A stretch of DNA of 7,204 nucleotides from an uncultured Actinomycetes bacterium (GCA_903842855.1 CAIMNT010000129.1:1-7204), one strand, 5' to 3'; positions 1 to 6,962 are shown, counted from the first letter of the stretch. Numbers and translations: made by a program. The notes: generated by a model from the sequence alone, not told the origin.

Positions 1-195
1 ATATGTGACACCAGCGGCCTTGAAAGCCTTAGCAAGTAGTGGTTGGTCATCTGTTACCCAACGTGGTGAAGATGCAGAGTCAGGAAGAACGACTCCAACT
101 TGTGGACCTGCAGCGTGAACAGTTGTTGTTGCAACAAAACCAGTAAGAACTAGTGATGCTGCCGCAACTGCTGCCGCGAAACGACGATTTGTCAT
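1..195 (-). CDS. Exported sugar-binding protein of an ABC transporter, XylF/ChvE-like (partial, N-terminus only)
   Basis: Minus-strand reading frame starting at ATG 195-193 and still open at base 1, giving 65 residues. Residues 1-28 look like a Sec signal peptide: TNRR at the N-terminus, a hydrophobic Ala/Val/Leu core, and a probable signal peptidase I site after VHA (26-28). The mature start (QVGVVLPDSASSPRW, residues 32-46) matches the first beta-strand and loop of periplasmic-binding-protein type I sugar receptors; VG-LLPD-- SS-RW is typical of xylose/multiple-sugar receptors such as XylF and ChvE, which deliver sugar to an ABC importer. The start is firm because an in-frame TGA lies at 213-211 and no start codon lies between; GAAAGG at 212-207 is a plausible ribosome binding site, 11 nt away. 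No cysteine lipobox is present, which is unusual for a Gram-positive receptor. The sugar cannot be named from this fragment. The gene is divergent from argS, so the two share a control region. Confidence 0.8.
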   Translation of the reverse strand, partial: MTNRRFAAAVAAASLVLTGFVATTTVHAAGPQVGVVLPDSASSPRWVTDDQPLLAKAFKAAGVTY

Positions 196-310
196 CTGTT
201 GGTATACCTTTCAGAGGTTTTGAGTACGTGGCCAAACCTGCTTTGACCATGGGTAGTACTCGGTAGTAGGAAACTAGTCGTAAAAGTCGAAATTTCCGAT
301 AGCAAAGATG

Positions 311-331
311 TGACAAATCGGGCATTTGTCA
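311..331. promoter_or_regulatory. Perfect inverted repeat (8-bp arms, 5-nt centre), candidate operator
   Basis: TGACAAAT (311-318) and ATTTGTCA (324-331) are exact reverse complements around a 5-nt centre. The right arm contains the proposed -35 hexamer of the argS promoter, and on the other strand the left arm supplies an identical TTGTCA facing the sugar-binding-protein gene. It lies between divergent genes and is not followed by a T-tract, so a DNA-binding site for a dimeric regulator fits better than a terminator. The regulator family cannot be told from the site. Confidence 0.55.
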
Positions 332-354
332 TAACAGTTTGGTAACGCGATAAT
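326..354 (+). promoter_or_regulatory. Sigma-70-type promoter for argS-lysA
   Basis: TTGTCA at 326-331 (five of six match to TTGACA) and GATAAT at 349-354 (five of six match to TATAAT) are separated by an optimal 17 bp. The predicted transcription start is near 361, giving a leader of about 86 nt before the argS ATG at 447. This is the best promoter-like sequence in the window. Its -35 box lies inside the palindrome at 311-331, suggesting that a bound regulator would affect RNA polymerase access. Confidence 0.6.
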
Positions 355-385
355 CCTATTTTTTATTGATTTCTCCCAGAAAAGT

Positions 386-407
386 TTGGCGATTTAATCC
401 TCGCCAA
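386..407 (+). promoter_or_regulatory. Hairpin in the argS 5' leader
   Basis: TTGGCGA (386-392) pairs perfectly with TCGCCAA (401-407) across an 8-nt loop, and AG/CT can add two pairs beyond a one-base bulge. It lies within the predicted argS leader, about 28 nt before the Shine-Dalgarno sequence. No T-run follows, so it is not an intrinsic terminator. It may be a regulatory or stabilising structure, or chance. Confidence 0.35.
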
Positions 408-446
408 CTCCGACCGATACCCTTGCGCAACATAGAGAAGGTAGAG

Positions 447-2153
447 ATGAATAGTCACGGAGTGAATTCTGCAAGCCCAGTGAGCGAACAACTTGAGGCT
501 GCGATTTTACGTGCTCTCGAACTTGCCAAGGCTTCGCAAGAGCTACCGCTTGAACTTGCGCTACCTAGCGAGCTCACTCTCGAACGTCCTAAGAATCGCG
601 ATCATGGGGACTATGCCACCTCCATCGCGCTAGCTCTAGCAAAACCAGCGGGACTCAATCCGCGCCAGATCGCGCAATTGCTTCGTACCTACTTATTAGC
701 TGACATCCTTATTAAGGACTCCATATCAGCGATAGATATTGCCGGTCCTGGATTTCTTAATATCACCTTGGCGAATTCCAGCCAGGGATCGATTATCGCC
801 TCCATATTGAGTGAGGGCGAGAAGTACGGTCACGGTAGCGCCTTGGCGGGCAAGAAGATCAATTTAGAGTTTATTAGTGCCAATCCGACTGGGCCCTTGC
901 ATCTTGGACATACCCGCTGGGCTGCTGTTGGAGATGCCCTTGGTCGAGTACTGAGCGCGGCTGGCGCAGATGTAACACGCGAGTTCTACATCAATGACCG
1001 GGGAAACCAGATGGAGTTGTTTGGGGCATCGCTGCGCGCCGCGGCTCGCGGTCTACCAGTGCCCGAAGATGGCTATCACGGGCAGTACATCGTTGACCTT
1101 GCCAACGCGATCAAGGAGCGCTTTCCCGAATACCTGTCGCTCTCGGATTCAATCAGTCTGGTTGCCTTTCGCGATACCGGTTACGCGCTACAGCTTTTAG
1201 AGCAGAAGCGTGTTCTCGAGAACTTTCGGACTCACTTTGATATCTGGTTCTCGGAGAGATCGCTCTATGAAAATGACTTCTTTAAGCATTGCCTAGATCG
1301 TCTCAAAGAGCAGGGTCATGTCTTTGAAGAGGGAGGGGCTACCTGGCTTCGCACCACTGATTTTGGCGACGATAAAGATCGAGTCATGATCAAATCCGAT
1401 GGAGCTTTTGCCTACTTCGCCTCTGACTCCGCTTATTACATTAGCAAGCGCGAACGCGGTTTTGAGATTTGTATCTACATGCTGGGAGCCGATCACCATG
1501 GCTACGTCAATCGGCTTAAAGCAATTGCCGCATGTGCAGGAGATGATCCCAACTACAACATAGATGTCCTCATTGGGCAGTTGGTCAAGATCATGGAAAA
1601 TGGCGAAGAACTCAAGTTGAGTAAGCGCGCCGGAACCATTATCACCCTTGAAGAATTGGTGGAGAAGGTTGGGGTGGATGCGGCTCGCTACACCTTGATT
1701 CGATATCCAGTAGATACACCTATGGTGATGGATGTCGATCTTCTTCGAAGTCGCACCAATGAGAATCCGGTCTATTACGTGCAGTATGCCCACGCGCGGA
1801 TCTGCGCAGTCCTTCGTAATGCCTCTGAACTTGGCATCACATATGGCGCCGACCAGATCCATCCAGAATTGCTAGAAAACGAGCGTGAACGTGAACTTAT
1901 TGGCGCACTAGCCGAATTTCCGCGAGTTGTCGCGGGTGCCGCCGAGTTACGCGAACCACACCGAATCGCCCGATACGCAGAAGAGTTAGCCGGGATCTAC
2001 CACCGTTTTTACGCCGACTGCCGCGTCCTTCCATTAGGAGATGAAGCGGCCACGGAGTTACACAGCGCTCGCGCGACACTATGTAGTGCCACTGCGAGAG
2101 TCATCGCTAATTCGTTAGCCTTGCTGGGTGTTACCGCGCCAGAAAAGATGTAG
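447..2153 (+). CDS. argS: Arginyl-tRNA synthetase
   Basis: Cytoplasmic class I aminoacyl-tRNA synthetase that attaches arginine to tRNA-Arg using ATP; 568 residues, usual for the family. The N-terminal ArgS-specific domain holds NRDHGDYATS (50-59). The catalytic Rossmann core has FISANPTGPLHLGH with the HIGH signature as HLGH (152-155), then EFYINDRGNQ, and the second signature as KLSKR (390-394). The C-terminal anticodon-binding (DALR) domain begins near YVQYAHARICAVLR. ATG 447 is preferred because GAGAAGG (435-441) precedes it by 5 nt. The frame is open back to a TTG at 366, which would add 27 Arg-rich residues, but that start lies only about 5 nt after the predicted transcription start and has no ribosome binding site. 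It is the first gene of a probable argS-lysA operon, with lysA 2 nt downstream. No sign of damage. Confidence 0.97.
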   Translation: MNSHGVNSASPVSEQLEAAILRALELAKASQELPLELALPSELTLERPKNRDHGDYATSIALALAKPAGLNPRQIAQLLRTYLLADILIKDSISAIDIAGPGFLNITLANSSQGSIIASILSEGEKYGHGSALAGKKINLEFISANPTGPLHLGHTRWAAVGDALGRVLSAAGADVTREFYINDRGNQMELFGASLRAAARGLPVPEDGYHGQYIVDLANAIKERFPEYLSLSDSISLVAFRDTGYALQLLEQKRVLENFRTHFDIWFSERSLYENDFFKHCLDRLKEQGHVFEEGGATWLRTTDFGDDKDRVMIKSDGAFAYFASDSAYYISKRERGFEICIYMLGADHHGYVNRLKAIAACAGDDPNYNIDVLIGQLVKIMENGEELKLSKRAGTIITLEELVEKVGVDAARYTLIRYPVDTPMVMDVDLLRSRTNENPVYYVQYAHARICAVLRNASELGITYGADQIHPELLENERERELIGALAEFPRVVAGAAELREPHRIARYAEELAGIYHRFYADCRVLPLGDEAATELHSARATLCSATARVIANSLALLGVTAPEKM

Positions 2154-2155
2154 CT

Positions 2156-3487
2156 ATGAGCGCATTTGATCCTGCCATTTTTTCCCGTAACTCTCGCTTC
2201 GAGGTTGATCATCTTTCAATCGCCTCCATCTCTGCCGACGATTTGGTCTCCGAATTCGGCACGCCACTCTTTGTGATTGATGAGGCAGATTTTCGCTCAC
2301 GTGCTGCCCATTGGAAAAGCGCCTTAGAAGAAGCTTTTGGAGAGAGTGCAGGCTCGGTGTATTACGCCGCCAAATCATTTATCTCTAAAGAGGTGGCCCG
2401 TTGGGTCGAGCAGATCGGGATTGGGCTAGATGTCTGTACTGGTGGAGAGTTGGCCGTTGCCCAGGCAATTGGCTTTCCCGCCAGCAGAGTGGAGTTGCAC
2501 GGTAACAACAAATCAGAGGATGAGATTCGCCAAGCGCTCTCCTATGGGGTTCATACTGTCGTTATTGATTCCTTCTTTGAGATTGAGAGGGTTTCTCGGA
2601 TCGCAAGTGAACTCGGTCTAATCCAACGCGTTTACATACGGGTTACCCCTGGGGTTGAGGCGCACACCCATGAATTTATTTCGACCGCACATGAAGATGT
2701 GAAATTTGGTTTCTCACTCGCGAGTGGCGCGGCGTGGGATGCCATCAGTGCAATTCGTGCCGAAAACTCACTGCAACTTGTTGGACTGCACTCACATATT
2801 GGTTCGCAGATATTTGAGAGTGAAGGTTTTGCGGCAGCCGCATCGAAATTAATTGGACTGTTGGCGCGATTTAAAGATACGTATGGTCAAGAATTACCAG
2901 AACTGGATTTAGGTGGGGGATACGGCATTGCCTATCTTCCTGGAGAGGTCACCCTTGATCCCTCTCGCATTCTGAGTGAACTTGCTGAGATTGTAAAGAG
3001 GGAGTGCGCCGCGGCTCAGATCGCCGTGCCCATTATTTCTGTAGAGCCTGGCCGAGCAATTGTTGGTCCAACTACGACCACGCTTTACTCGGTTGGAACC
3101 ACCAAAGAGGTAGAACTCGACGGCGGCCAATCGCGCCGGTATATCGCGGTAGATGGTGGAATGAGCGAGAACATTCGCCCTGCTTTATATGGCGCGGAAT
3201 ACCTCGCCATCCTGGCTAATCGACTCCCTCTTGGCCCAACCTGCGCAACTCGCTTAGTCGGTAAGCATTGCGAGACCGGGGATATCATCATTAGGGATAT
3301 TGAGCTCTCCGCCGATATCGCGCCAGGAGATATATTGGCAGTACCTGCCACCGGTGCCTATGGATACAGCATGGCCTCTAATTACAACCACCTGCCGCGT
3401 CCTGCAGTTGTCGCCGTTATTGATGGCAAGTCCAGATTGATCGTTCGGCGCGAGCGCATCGAGGATTTATTGGCGCTTGAGATCTAG
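2156..3487 (+). CDS. lysA: Diaminopimelate decarboxylase
   Basis: PLP enzyme (fold type III) that decarboxylates meso-diaminopimelate to L-lysine, the last step of lysine synthesis, in the cytoplasm. The 443-residue length agrees with actinobacterial LysA. Seen in order: YYAAKS with the PLP lysine K73; GLDVCTGGEL (90-99); HGNNKS (115-120); HSHIGSQ (212-218); LDLGGGYG (250-257), which binds the PLP phosphate; EPGR (297-300); DGGMSENIRPALY (333-345); CETGD with catalytic C372; and GAYGYSMASNYN (400-411). The start lies 2 nt after the argS stop with only a weak purine-rich site inside the end of argS, so translation is probably coupled. A paired argS-lysA operon is known in Corynebacterium, where it responds to lysine and arginine; similar control here is inference. 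Ornithine/arginine decarboxylase relatives are excluded by the LysA-specific motifs and neighbours. Confidence 0.97.
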   Translation: MSAFDPAIFSRNSRFEVDHLSIASISADDLVSEFGTPLFVIDEADFRSRAAHWKSALEEAFGESAGSVYYAAKSFISKEVARWVEQIGIGLDVCTGGELAVAQAIGFPASRVELHGNNKSEDEIRQALSYGVHTVVIDSFFEIERVSRIASELGLIQRVYIRVTPGVEAHTHEFISTAHEDVKFGFSLASGAAWDAISAIRAENSLQLVGLHSHIGSQIFESEGFAAAASKLIGLLARFKDTYGQELPELDLGGGYGIAYLPGEVTLDPSRILSELAEIVKRECAAAQIAVPIISVEPGRAIVGPTTTTLYSVGTTKEVELDGGQSRRYIAVDGGMSENIRPALYGAEYLAILANRLPLGPTCATRLVGKHCETGDIIIRDIELSADIAPGDILAVPATGAYGYSMASNYNHLPRPAVVAVIDGKSRLIVRRERIEDLLALEI

Positions 3488-3492
3488 TTTTT

Positions 3493-3521
3493 TTGAGATA
3501 CTTAGTCCTTATAGGTTGGAT
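3493..3521 (+). promoter_or_regulatory. Weak candidate promoter for hom-thrC-thrB
   Basis: TTGAGA at 3493-3498 (five of six to TTGACA) stands 17 bp before TTGGAT at 3516-3521 (three of six to TATAAT). The -35 is good and the -10 poor, so the call is tentative; the thr genes could also be read through from argS-lysA, as no convincing terminator lies between. The proposed -10 falls in the left arm of the inverted repeat at 3514-3538. Confidence 0.25.
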
Positions 3522-3538
3522 AAACCCGTTATTCAACC
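3514..3538 (+). promoter_or_regulatory. Inverted repeat / hairpin upstream of hom
   Basis: GGTTGGATAA (3514-3523) and TTATTCAACC (3529-3538) form a 10-bp stem with one G-U pair in RNA and a 5-nt loop; as DNA it is a palindrome with nine of ten matches. It starts 27 nt after the lysA stop. The downstream sequence is not T-rich, so it is not a standard intrinsic terminator. It could stabilise the 3' end of argS-lysA mRNA or serve as an operator for hom. Confidence 0.45.
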
Positions 3539-3563
3539 CTTGGAAATATTGAAGCCCGAAGCT

Positions 3564-3575
3564 CGTTAATTAACG
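3564..3575. promoter_or_regulatory. AT-rich 12-bp perfect palindrome before hom
   Basis: CGTTAATTAACG is a perfect palindrome, overlapping a second one (AACGTT) and followed directly by GTTAAC at 3575-3580. It sits just ahead of the hom Shine-Dalgarno AGAGG (3582-3586). A protein-binding site is possible, but short AT-rich palindromes also arise by chance. Confidence 0.3.
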
Positions 3576-3596
3576 TTAACCAGAGGATGTGAAACC

Positions 3597-4904
3597 ATGA
3601 GCGACGAACGCGTTTTACGCGTCGGCTTGCTCGGCGCTGGAATCGTAGGCGCTGAAGTTGCCCGCCTCATGGTGGCTAACCAAGTTGACCTGGCGGCGCG
3701 AGCTGGAGTCGGGCTTGTGATCACCAAGATCGCAGTGCGTGACCTCAGTACTCCCCGGCCTGGAATTGATCCCGCCTTGCTCACCACCGACTCCGAGTCG
3801 ATCGTTACCGACCCTGAAATTGATCTTGTCATAGAAGTCATGGGTGGAATTGAGCCTGCCCGTACCTTGATTCTGACCGCCATGACCCATGGCAAGGCGG
3901 TTGTTACCGCCAACAAGGCCCTGCTTGCCAAGCATGGCGCTGAACTCTTCCATGCATCAGATCTAGCGGATGTTGATTTCTATTATGAGGCGGCGGTCGC
4001 TGGCGCCATTCCTATCCTGCGCCCGTTGGCTGAGAGCCTGGTTGGTGACCACGTTGAGCGGGTTATGGGAATCATCAACGGAACCACAAATTACATTCTT
4101 ACCAAGATGCACGAGACTGGAGCCTCTTTCGAGGGTGCACTTCTTGAGGCGCAATCCTTAGGTTATGCAGAGGCTGATCCAACCGCAGATGTAGATGGAT
4201 TTGATGCGGCGGCAAAGGCGGCAATTTTGGCGGGGCTGGCATTTCACACGCAAGTAACCGATGAAGATGTTTACCGTGAAGGAATTCGTGCGATCACCGC
4301 AGATGATGTGAGCGTTGCAAAGGCAATGGGATTTGTCATCAAGTTATTGGCTATCGCTGAAGCGAATGAATTGCACGGCAGCAAAGAAGAGACTATTTCA
4401 GTGCGGGTTCACCCAACGATGATTCCAGTAACTCATCCGCTGGCTTCAGTCCGCGAGGCGTTTAACGCAGTCTTCGTGAAGTGCGAATCGGCTGGAGAGT
4501 TGATGTTCTATGGACGTGGGGCTGGTGGAACTCCAACAGCATCTGCCATCTTGGGAGATCTTGTTGCGGTTGCGCGAAATCGCAATGAGGGAAGCCTTGG
4601 ACCCACCGAGACAGATTATGCAGATCTCGATATTGCCCCCATTGGAGTTAGCCGTACTCGCTACTTGATACGTATGGATGTGGCAGATGTTCCCGGTGTC
4701 TTGGCAGCTGTAGCAAGCACTGTTGCAAAAAATGATGTTTCGATTTTGACAGTCCGCCAAGAAGGTCGCGGAGCGGATGCTGAACTGGTTGTGTTAACTC
4801 ACATTGCAACAGAGCAAGCGCTGGCAAACACAGTAAAAGATCTGCGCCAGCTTGATTCCGTGCAACGAGTAGTGAGCGTTATTCGCGTCGAAGGGTTGGT
4901 TTGA
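3597..4904 (+). CDS. hom: Homoserine dehydrogenase with C-terminal ACT domain
   Basis: Oxidoreductase reducing aspartate 4-semialdehyde to L-homoserine with NAD(P)H, the branch point to threonine and methionine; cytoplasmic, 435 residues. The nucleotide-binding loop GLLGAGIVG is at 10-18, EVMGGIEPA at 80-88, and VTANK with K107 at 103-107. The catalytic and dimerisation region includes YYEAAVAGAIPI (129-140), GIINGTTNYILTKM (158-171) and GYAEADPTADVDG (189-201), followed by FDAAAK with K207. YGRGAGGTPTASA is at 305-317. Residues from about 356 (YLIRMDVADVPGVLAAV) form an ACT domain, the usual site of threonine feedback inhibition in this monofunctional form; there is no fused aspartokinase. 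AGAGG (3582-3586) lies 10 nt before the ATG. It leads hom-thrC-thrB, and its TGA overlaps the thrC ATG by one base. Confidence 0.97.
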   Translation: MSDERVLRVGLLGAGIVGAEVARLMVANQVDLAARAGVGLVITKIAVRDLSTPRPGIDPALLTTDSESIVTDPEIDLVIEVMGGIEPARTLILTAMTHGKAVVTANKALLAKHGAELFHASDLADVDFYYEAAVAGAIPILRPLAESLVGDHVERVMGIINGTTNYILTKMHETGASFEGALLEAQSLGYAEADPTADVDGFDAAAKAAILAGLAFHTQVTDEDVYREGIRAITADDVSVAKAMGFVIKLLAIAEANELHGSKEETISVRVHPTMIPVTHPLASVREAFNAVFVKCESAGELMFYGRGAGGTPTASAILGDLVAVARNRNEGSLGPTETDYADLDIAPIGVSRTRYLIRMDVADVPGVLAAVASTVAKNDVSILTVRQEGRGADAELVVLTHIATEQALANTVKDLRQLDSVQRVVSVIRVEGLV

Positions 4905-5989
4905 TGGGATTATTTAGTAAGTCAGAGCCAGGTGCGCATCAGTGGCGCGGTGTGATTGATGAGTATCGCGATCGCCTCCCAGTTTCATCCAAGACTCCTG
5001 TCGTTACGTTGCGCGAGGGTGGAACTCCACTTGTGGCCGCCTGCGTGCTCTCAGAGATGCTCGGAAATGAGATCTGGCTAAAAGTTGAAGGCGCCAATCC
5101 CACCGGTTCATTTAAGGATCGCGGAATGACAATGGCGATCTCAAAAGCTGCCGAAGATGGTGCCAAAGCGGTTATTTGCGCCTCTACCGGTAATACCTCT
5201 GCCAGCGCCGCTGCATATGCAACTAAAGCCGGGATGACTCCCGTGGTTCTAGTTCCGCAAGGCAAAATTGCGATGGGTAAATTGGCTCAAGCAATCGCCC
5301 ACGGTGCAACCTTGTTACAGGTCGACGGTAACTTTGATGATTGCTTAACGCTGGCTCGTGACTTGGCGAGTAATTACCCGGTTGCTCTCGTCAACTCAGT
5401 TAACCCATTTCGCATCGAAGGACAGAAGACCGCCTCTTTTGAGATCGTAGATATGTTGCGCGATGCTCCGGATTATCACGTTCTTCCAGTGGGGAACGCC
5501 GGAAATATCACCGCTTATTGGAAGGGCTACACCGAATATTTCCGCGATGGGCTAGCGACAAAGTTGCCTCATATGTGGGGATTTCAAGCTGCAGGTGCTG
5601 CACCTATTGTTCTTGGAGAAATCGTTTCAAATCCTGAAACCATCGCTACCGCAATTCGTATAGGTAACCCTGCCTCGTGGCAGCAAGCCATTGAGGCACG
5701 CGACAGTTCAGGTGGCCTCATAGATTCAGTTACAGATGAAGAGATTTTGAGTGCCTACCGGTTGGTCGCTGCTAAAGAGGGCGTCTTCGTTGAGCCATCT
5801 AGCGCGGCTGGAATCGCAGGACTCTTCAAGAAGAAGGCTCAAGGCGCACTGCCTAAAGGCAAGAAGATCGTAATTACGGTTACAGGTAATGGTCTCAAAG
5901 ATGTGCAGTGGATTTTGGATGGAGCAGCAGCTCCAATAGTGATTCCCGTCGATCTCAAGCAGGCCGCCGCCGCGATGGGTCTGCAGTAA
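4904..5989 (+). CDS. thrC: Threonine synthase
   Basis: PLP enzyme (fold type II) converting O-phospho-L-homoserine to L-threonine and phosphate, the last step of the pathway; 361 residues, the size of short actinobacterial ThrC forms. Visible motifs: REGGTPL (37-43); EGANPTGSFKDRG (62-74) with PLP-binding K71; ASTGNTSAS (93-101); NSVNPFRIEGQKT (164-176); the phosphate-binding loop GNAGNITA (197-204); and near the C-terminus EPSSAAG and TGNGLKD. The ATG at 4904 is chosen over a TTG at 4901 because GAAGGG (4890-4895) gives 8-nt spacing and ATG overlaps the hom stop as TGATG. Its own stop overlaps thrB as TAATG, so the three genes should be translationally coupled. Other fold-II enzymes (threonine dehydratase, cysteine synthase) are less likely given these motifs and the flanking hom and thrB. 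Confidence 0.97.
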   Translation: MGLFSKSEPGAHQWRGVIDEYRDRLPVSSKTPVVTLREGGTPLVAACVLSEMLGNEIWLKVEGANPTGSFKDRGMTMAISKAAEDGAKAVICASTGNTSASAAAYATKAGMTPVVLVPQGKIAMGKLAQAIAHGATLLQVDGNFDDCLTLARDLASNYPVALVNSVNPFRIEGQKTASFEIVDMLRDAPDYHVLPVGNAGNITAYWKGYTEYFRDGLATKLPHMWGFQAAGAAPIVLGEIVSNPETIATAIRIGNPASWQQAIEARDSSGGLIDSVTDEEILSAYRLVAAKEGVFVEPSSAAGIAGLFKKKAQGALPKGKKIVITVTGNGLKDVQWILDGAAAPIVIPVDLKQAAAAMGLQ

Positions 5990-6924
5990 TGGCTGCCAGC
6001 CGCCTCACCTTCAAGGCGCAGCTTGCGCAGGTAAGTGTTCCTGCCACCAGCGCCAACTTAGGGTCTGGCTTTGATGCATTTGGTTTAGCACTTGATCTAC
6101 GCGATCGCTACGCGGCGCAGGTTCTCGATGAAGCGATCTTTGATGTTGATGTCTCCGGCGAGGGCGCAGAGGAAGTCAAAAGAGATAAGAACCATCTCGT
6201 CATCAAATCCATGTTGCGCGGTTTTGAATTTATGGGACAGAAGCCGCGTGGACTAGCGCTGCGAGCTTTGAATGTAACCCCACACGGCAAAGGGTTAGGT
6301 TCTTCCGCGTCGGCAATAGTCGGAGGATTAGCACTTGCTCGGGAACTTGTTCTGGGCGGTGAGCAGTTAATGTCTCTCGAAGAGATGCTCTTGCTAGCTA
6401 CAGAATTAGAAGGCCATCCGGACAATGTCGCTGCGGCTATACATGGCGGTGCGACCATCGCGTGGATGGAGGATATATATGGAGTAAAAACTGGTCGTGC
6501 GGTTAGTATTCCAGTGCACCACGAGATCAAGGCAATTCTCTTTATTCCAGAGCACAGCCTTTCTACGGCAAAGGCTCGCAAGTTACTTCCTGAAACAGTT
6601 CCACATCGTGATGCTGTGCTTAACTCCTCGCATGCGGCACTTCTCTCCGTGGCCCTGGCTACCCGTCCAGATTTACTGTTGACAGCAACAGAGGATTTTT
6701 TGCATCAAAGCTACCGTCGTGAGGCATATCCAAAATCTATGGCGCTGGTCGACAAACTCCGTGCCGCGGGGCACGCCGCCACAATTTCAGGTGCCGGCCC
6801 CTCGGTCTTAGTCCTCCACGCAGGCGGGGATAATGAGAGCGTGGCTATAAAAGCTATAAAAGAGAGCGCAGATGCTGGATTTACGGCTACTCAATTGGCC
6901 ATTTCACGCTCAGGAGTCGAGTAA
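5989..6924 (+). CDS. thrB: Homoserine kinase
   Basis: GHMP-family kinase that phosphorylates L-homoserine with ATP, supplying the ThrC substrate; cytoplasmic, 311 residues, normal for ThrB. Motif 1 is PATSANLGSGFDAFGLAL (18-35). The glycine/serine-rich ATP loop is HGKGLGSSASAI (99-110). EGHPDNVAAA (141-150) precedes the central strand, STAKARKLLP (192-201) matches a conserved ThrB segment, and motif 3 is ATISGAGPSVLVL (264-276). The start is ATG 5989, overlapping the thrC TAA by one base; an upstream in-frame GTG at 5908 lies deep within thrC and would add a low-complexity Ser/Arg tail absent from the family. The local ribosome binding site is weak (GGG at 5977-5979), consistent with coupling to thrC. 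It is the last thr gene; no clear terminator follows. Other GHMP kinases are unlikely given the neighbours. Confidence 0.97.
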   Translation: MAASRLTFKAQLAQVSVPATSANLGSGFDAFGLALDLRDRYAAQVLDEAIFDVDVSGEGAEEVKRDKNHLVIKSMLRGFEFMGQKPRGLALRALNVTPHGKGLGSSASAIVGGLALARELVLGGEQLMSLEEMLLLATELEGHPDNVAAAIHGGATIAWMEDIYGVKTGRAVSIPVHHEIKAILFIPEHSLSTAKARKLLPETVPHRDAVLNSSHAALLSVALATRPDLLLTATEDFLHQSYRREAYPKSMALVDKLRAAGHAATISGAGPSVLVLHAGGDNESVAIKAIKESADAGFTATQLAISRSGVE

Positions 6925-6962
6925 AACCGCTTAAAACAGCCCATGGGGTGTGAATTTCATTT

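Noticed and set aside
80..325. 81-codon minus-strand frame overlapping the sugar-binding-protein start
   Set aside because: It is in a different frame from the binding protein with its signal peptide, crosses the promoter region and has low-complexity Cys/Ser/Arg content.
366..446. TTG at 366 as the start of argS
   Set aside because: No ribosome binding site, almost at the predicted transcription start, while ATG 447 has GAGAAGG at good spacing. Kept only as a finding because of its Arg codons.
196..446. tRNA or T-box riboswitch upstream of argS
   Set aside because: No cloverleaf arms, T-loop sequence or T-box motif could be found; only the simple hairpin at 386-407.
1293..1862. 189-codon open frame on the minus strand inside argS
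   Set aside because: It lies wholly antisense to a well-supported gene, shows no recognisable motif, and its codon pattern mirrors argS.
3452..3494. Possible intrinsic terminator at the end of lysA (GAGCGC / GCGCTT with a following run of seven T)
   Set aside because: The stem is short with a long loop and a G-U end, and the T-run begins about ten bases after it, so it does not form a standard terminator.
3587..3592. Start-stop mini-ORF ATG-TGA just before hom
   Set aside because: The Shine-Dalgarno AGAGG directly abuts this ATG, leaving no spacing, whereas it is correctly placed for the hom ATG at 3597.
5908..5988. GTG at 5908 as the start of thrB
   Set aside because: It would overlap thrC by 82 bases and add a Ser/Arg-rich tail not seen in homoserine kinases; ATG 5989 fits the family start and the TAATG overlap.
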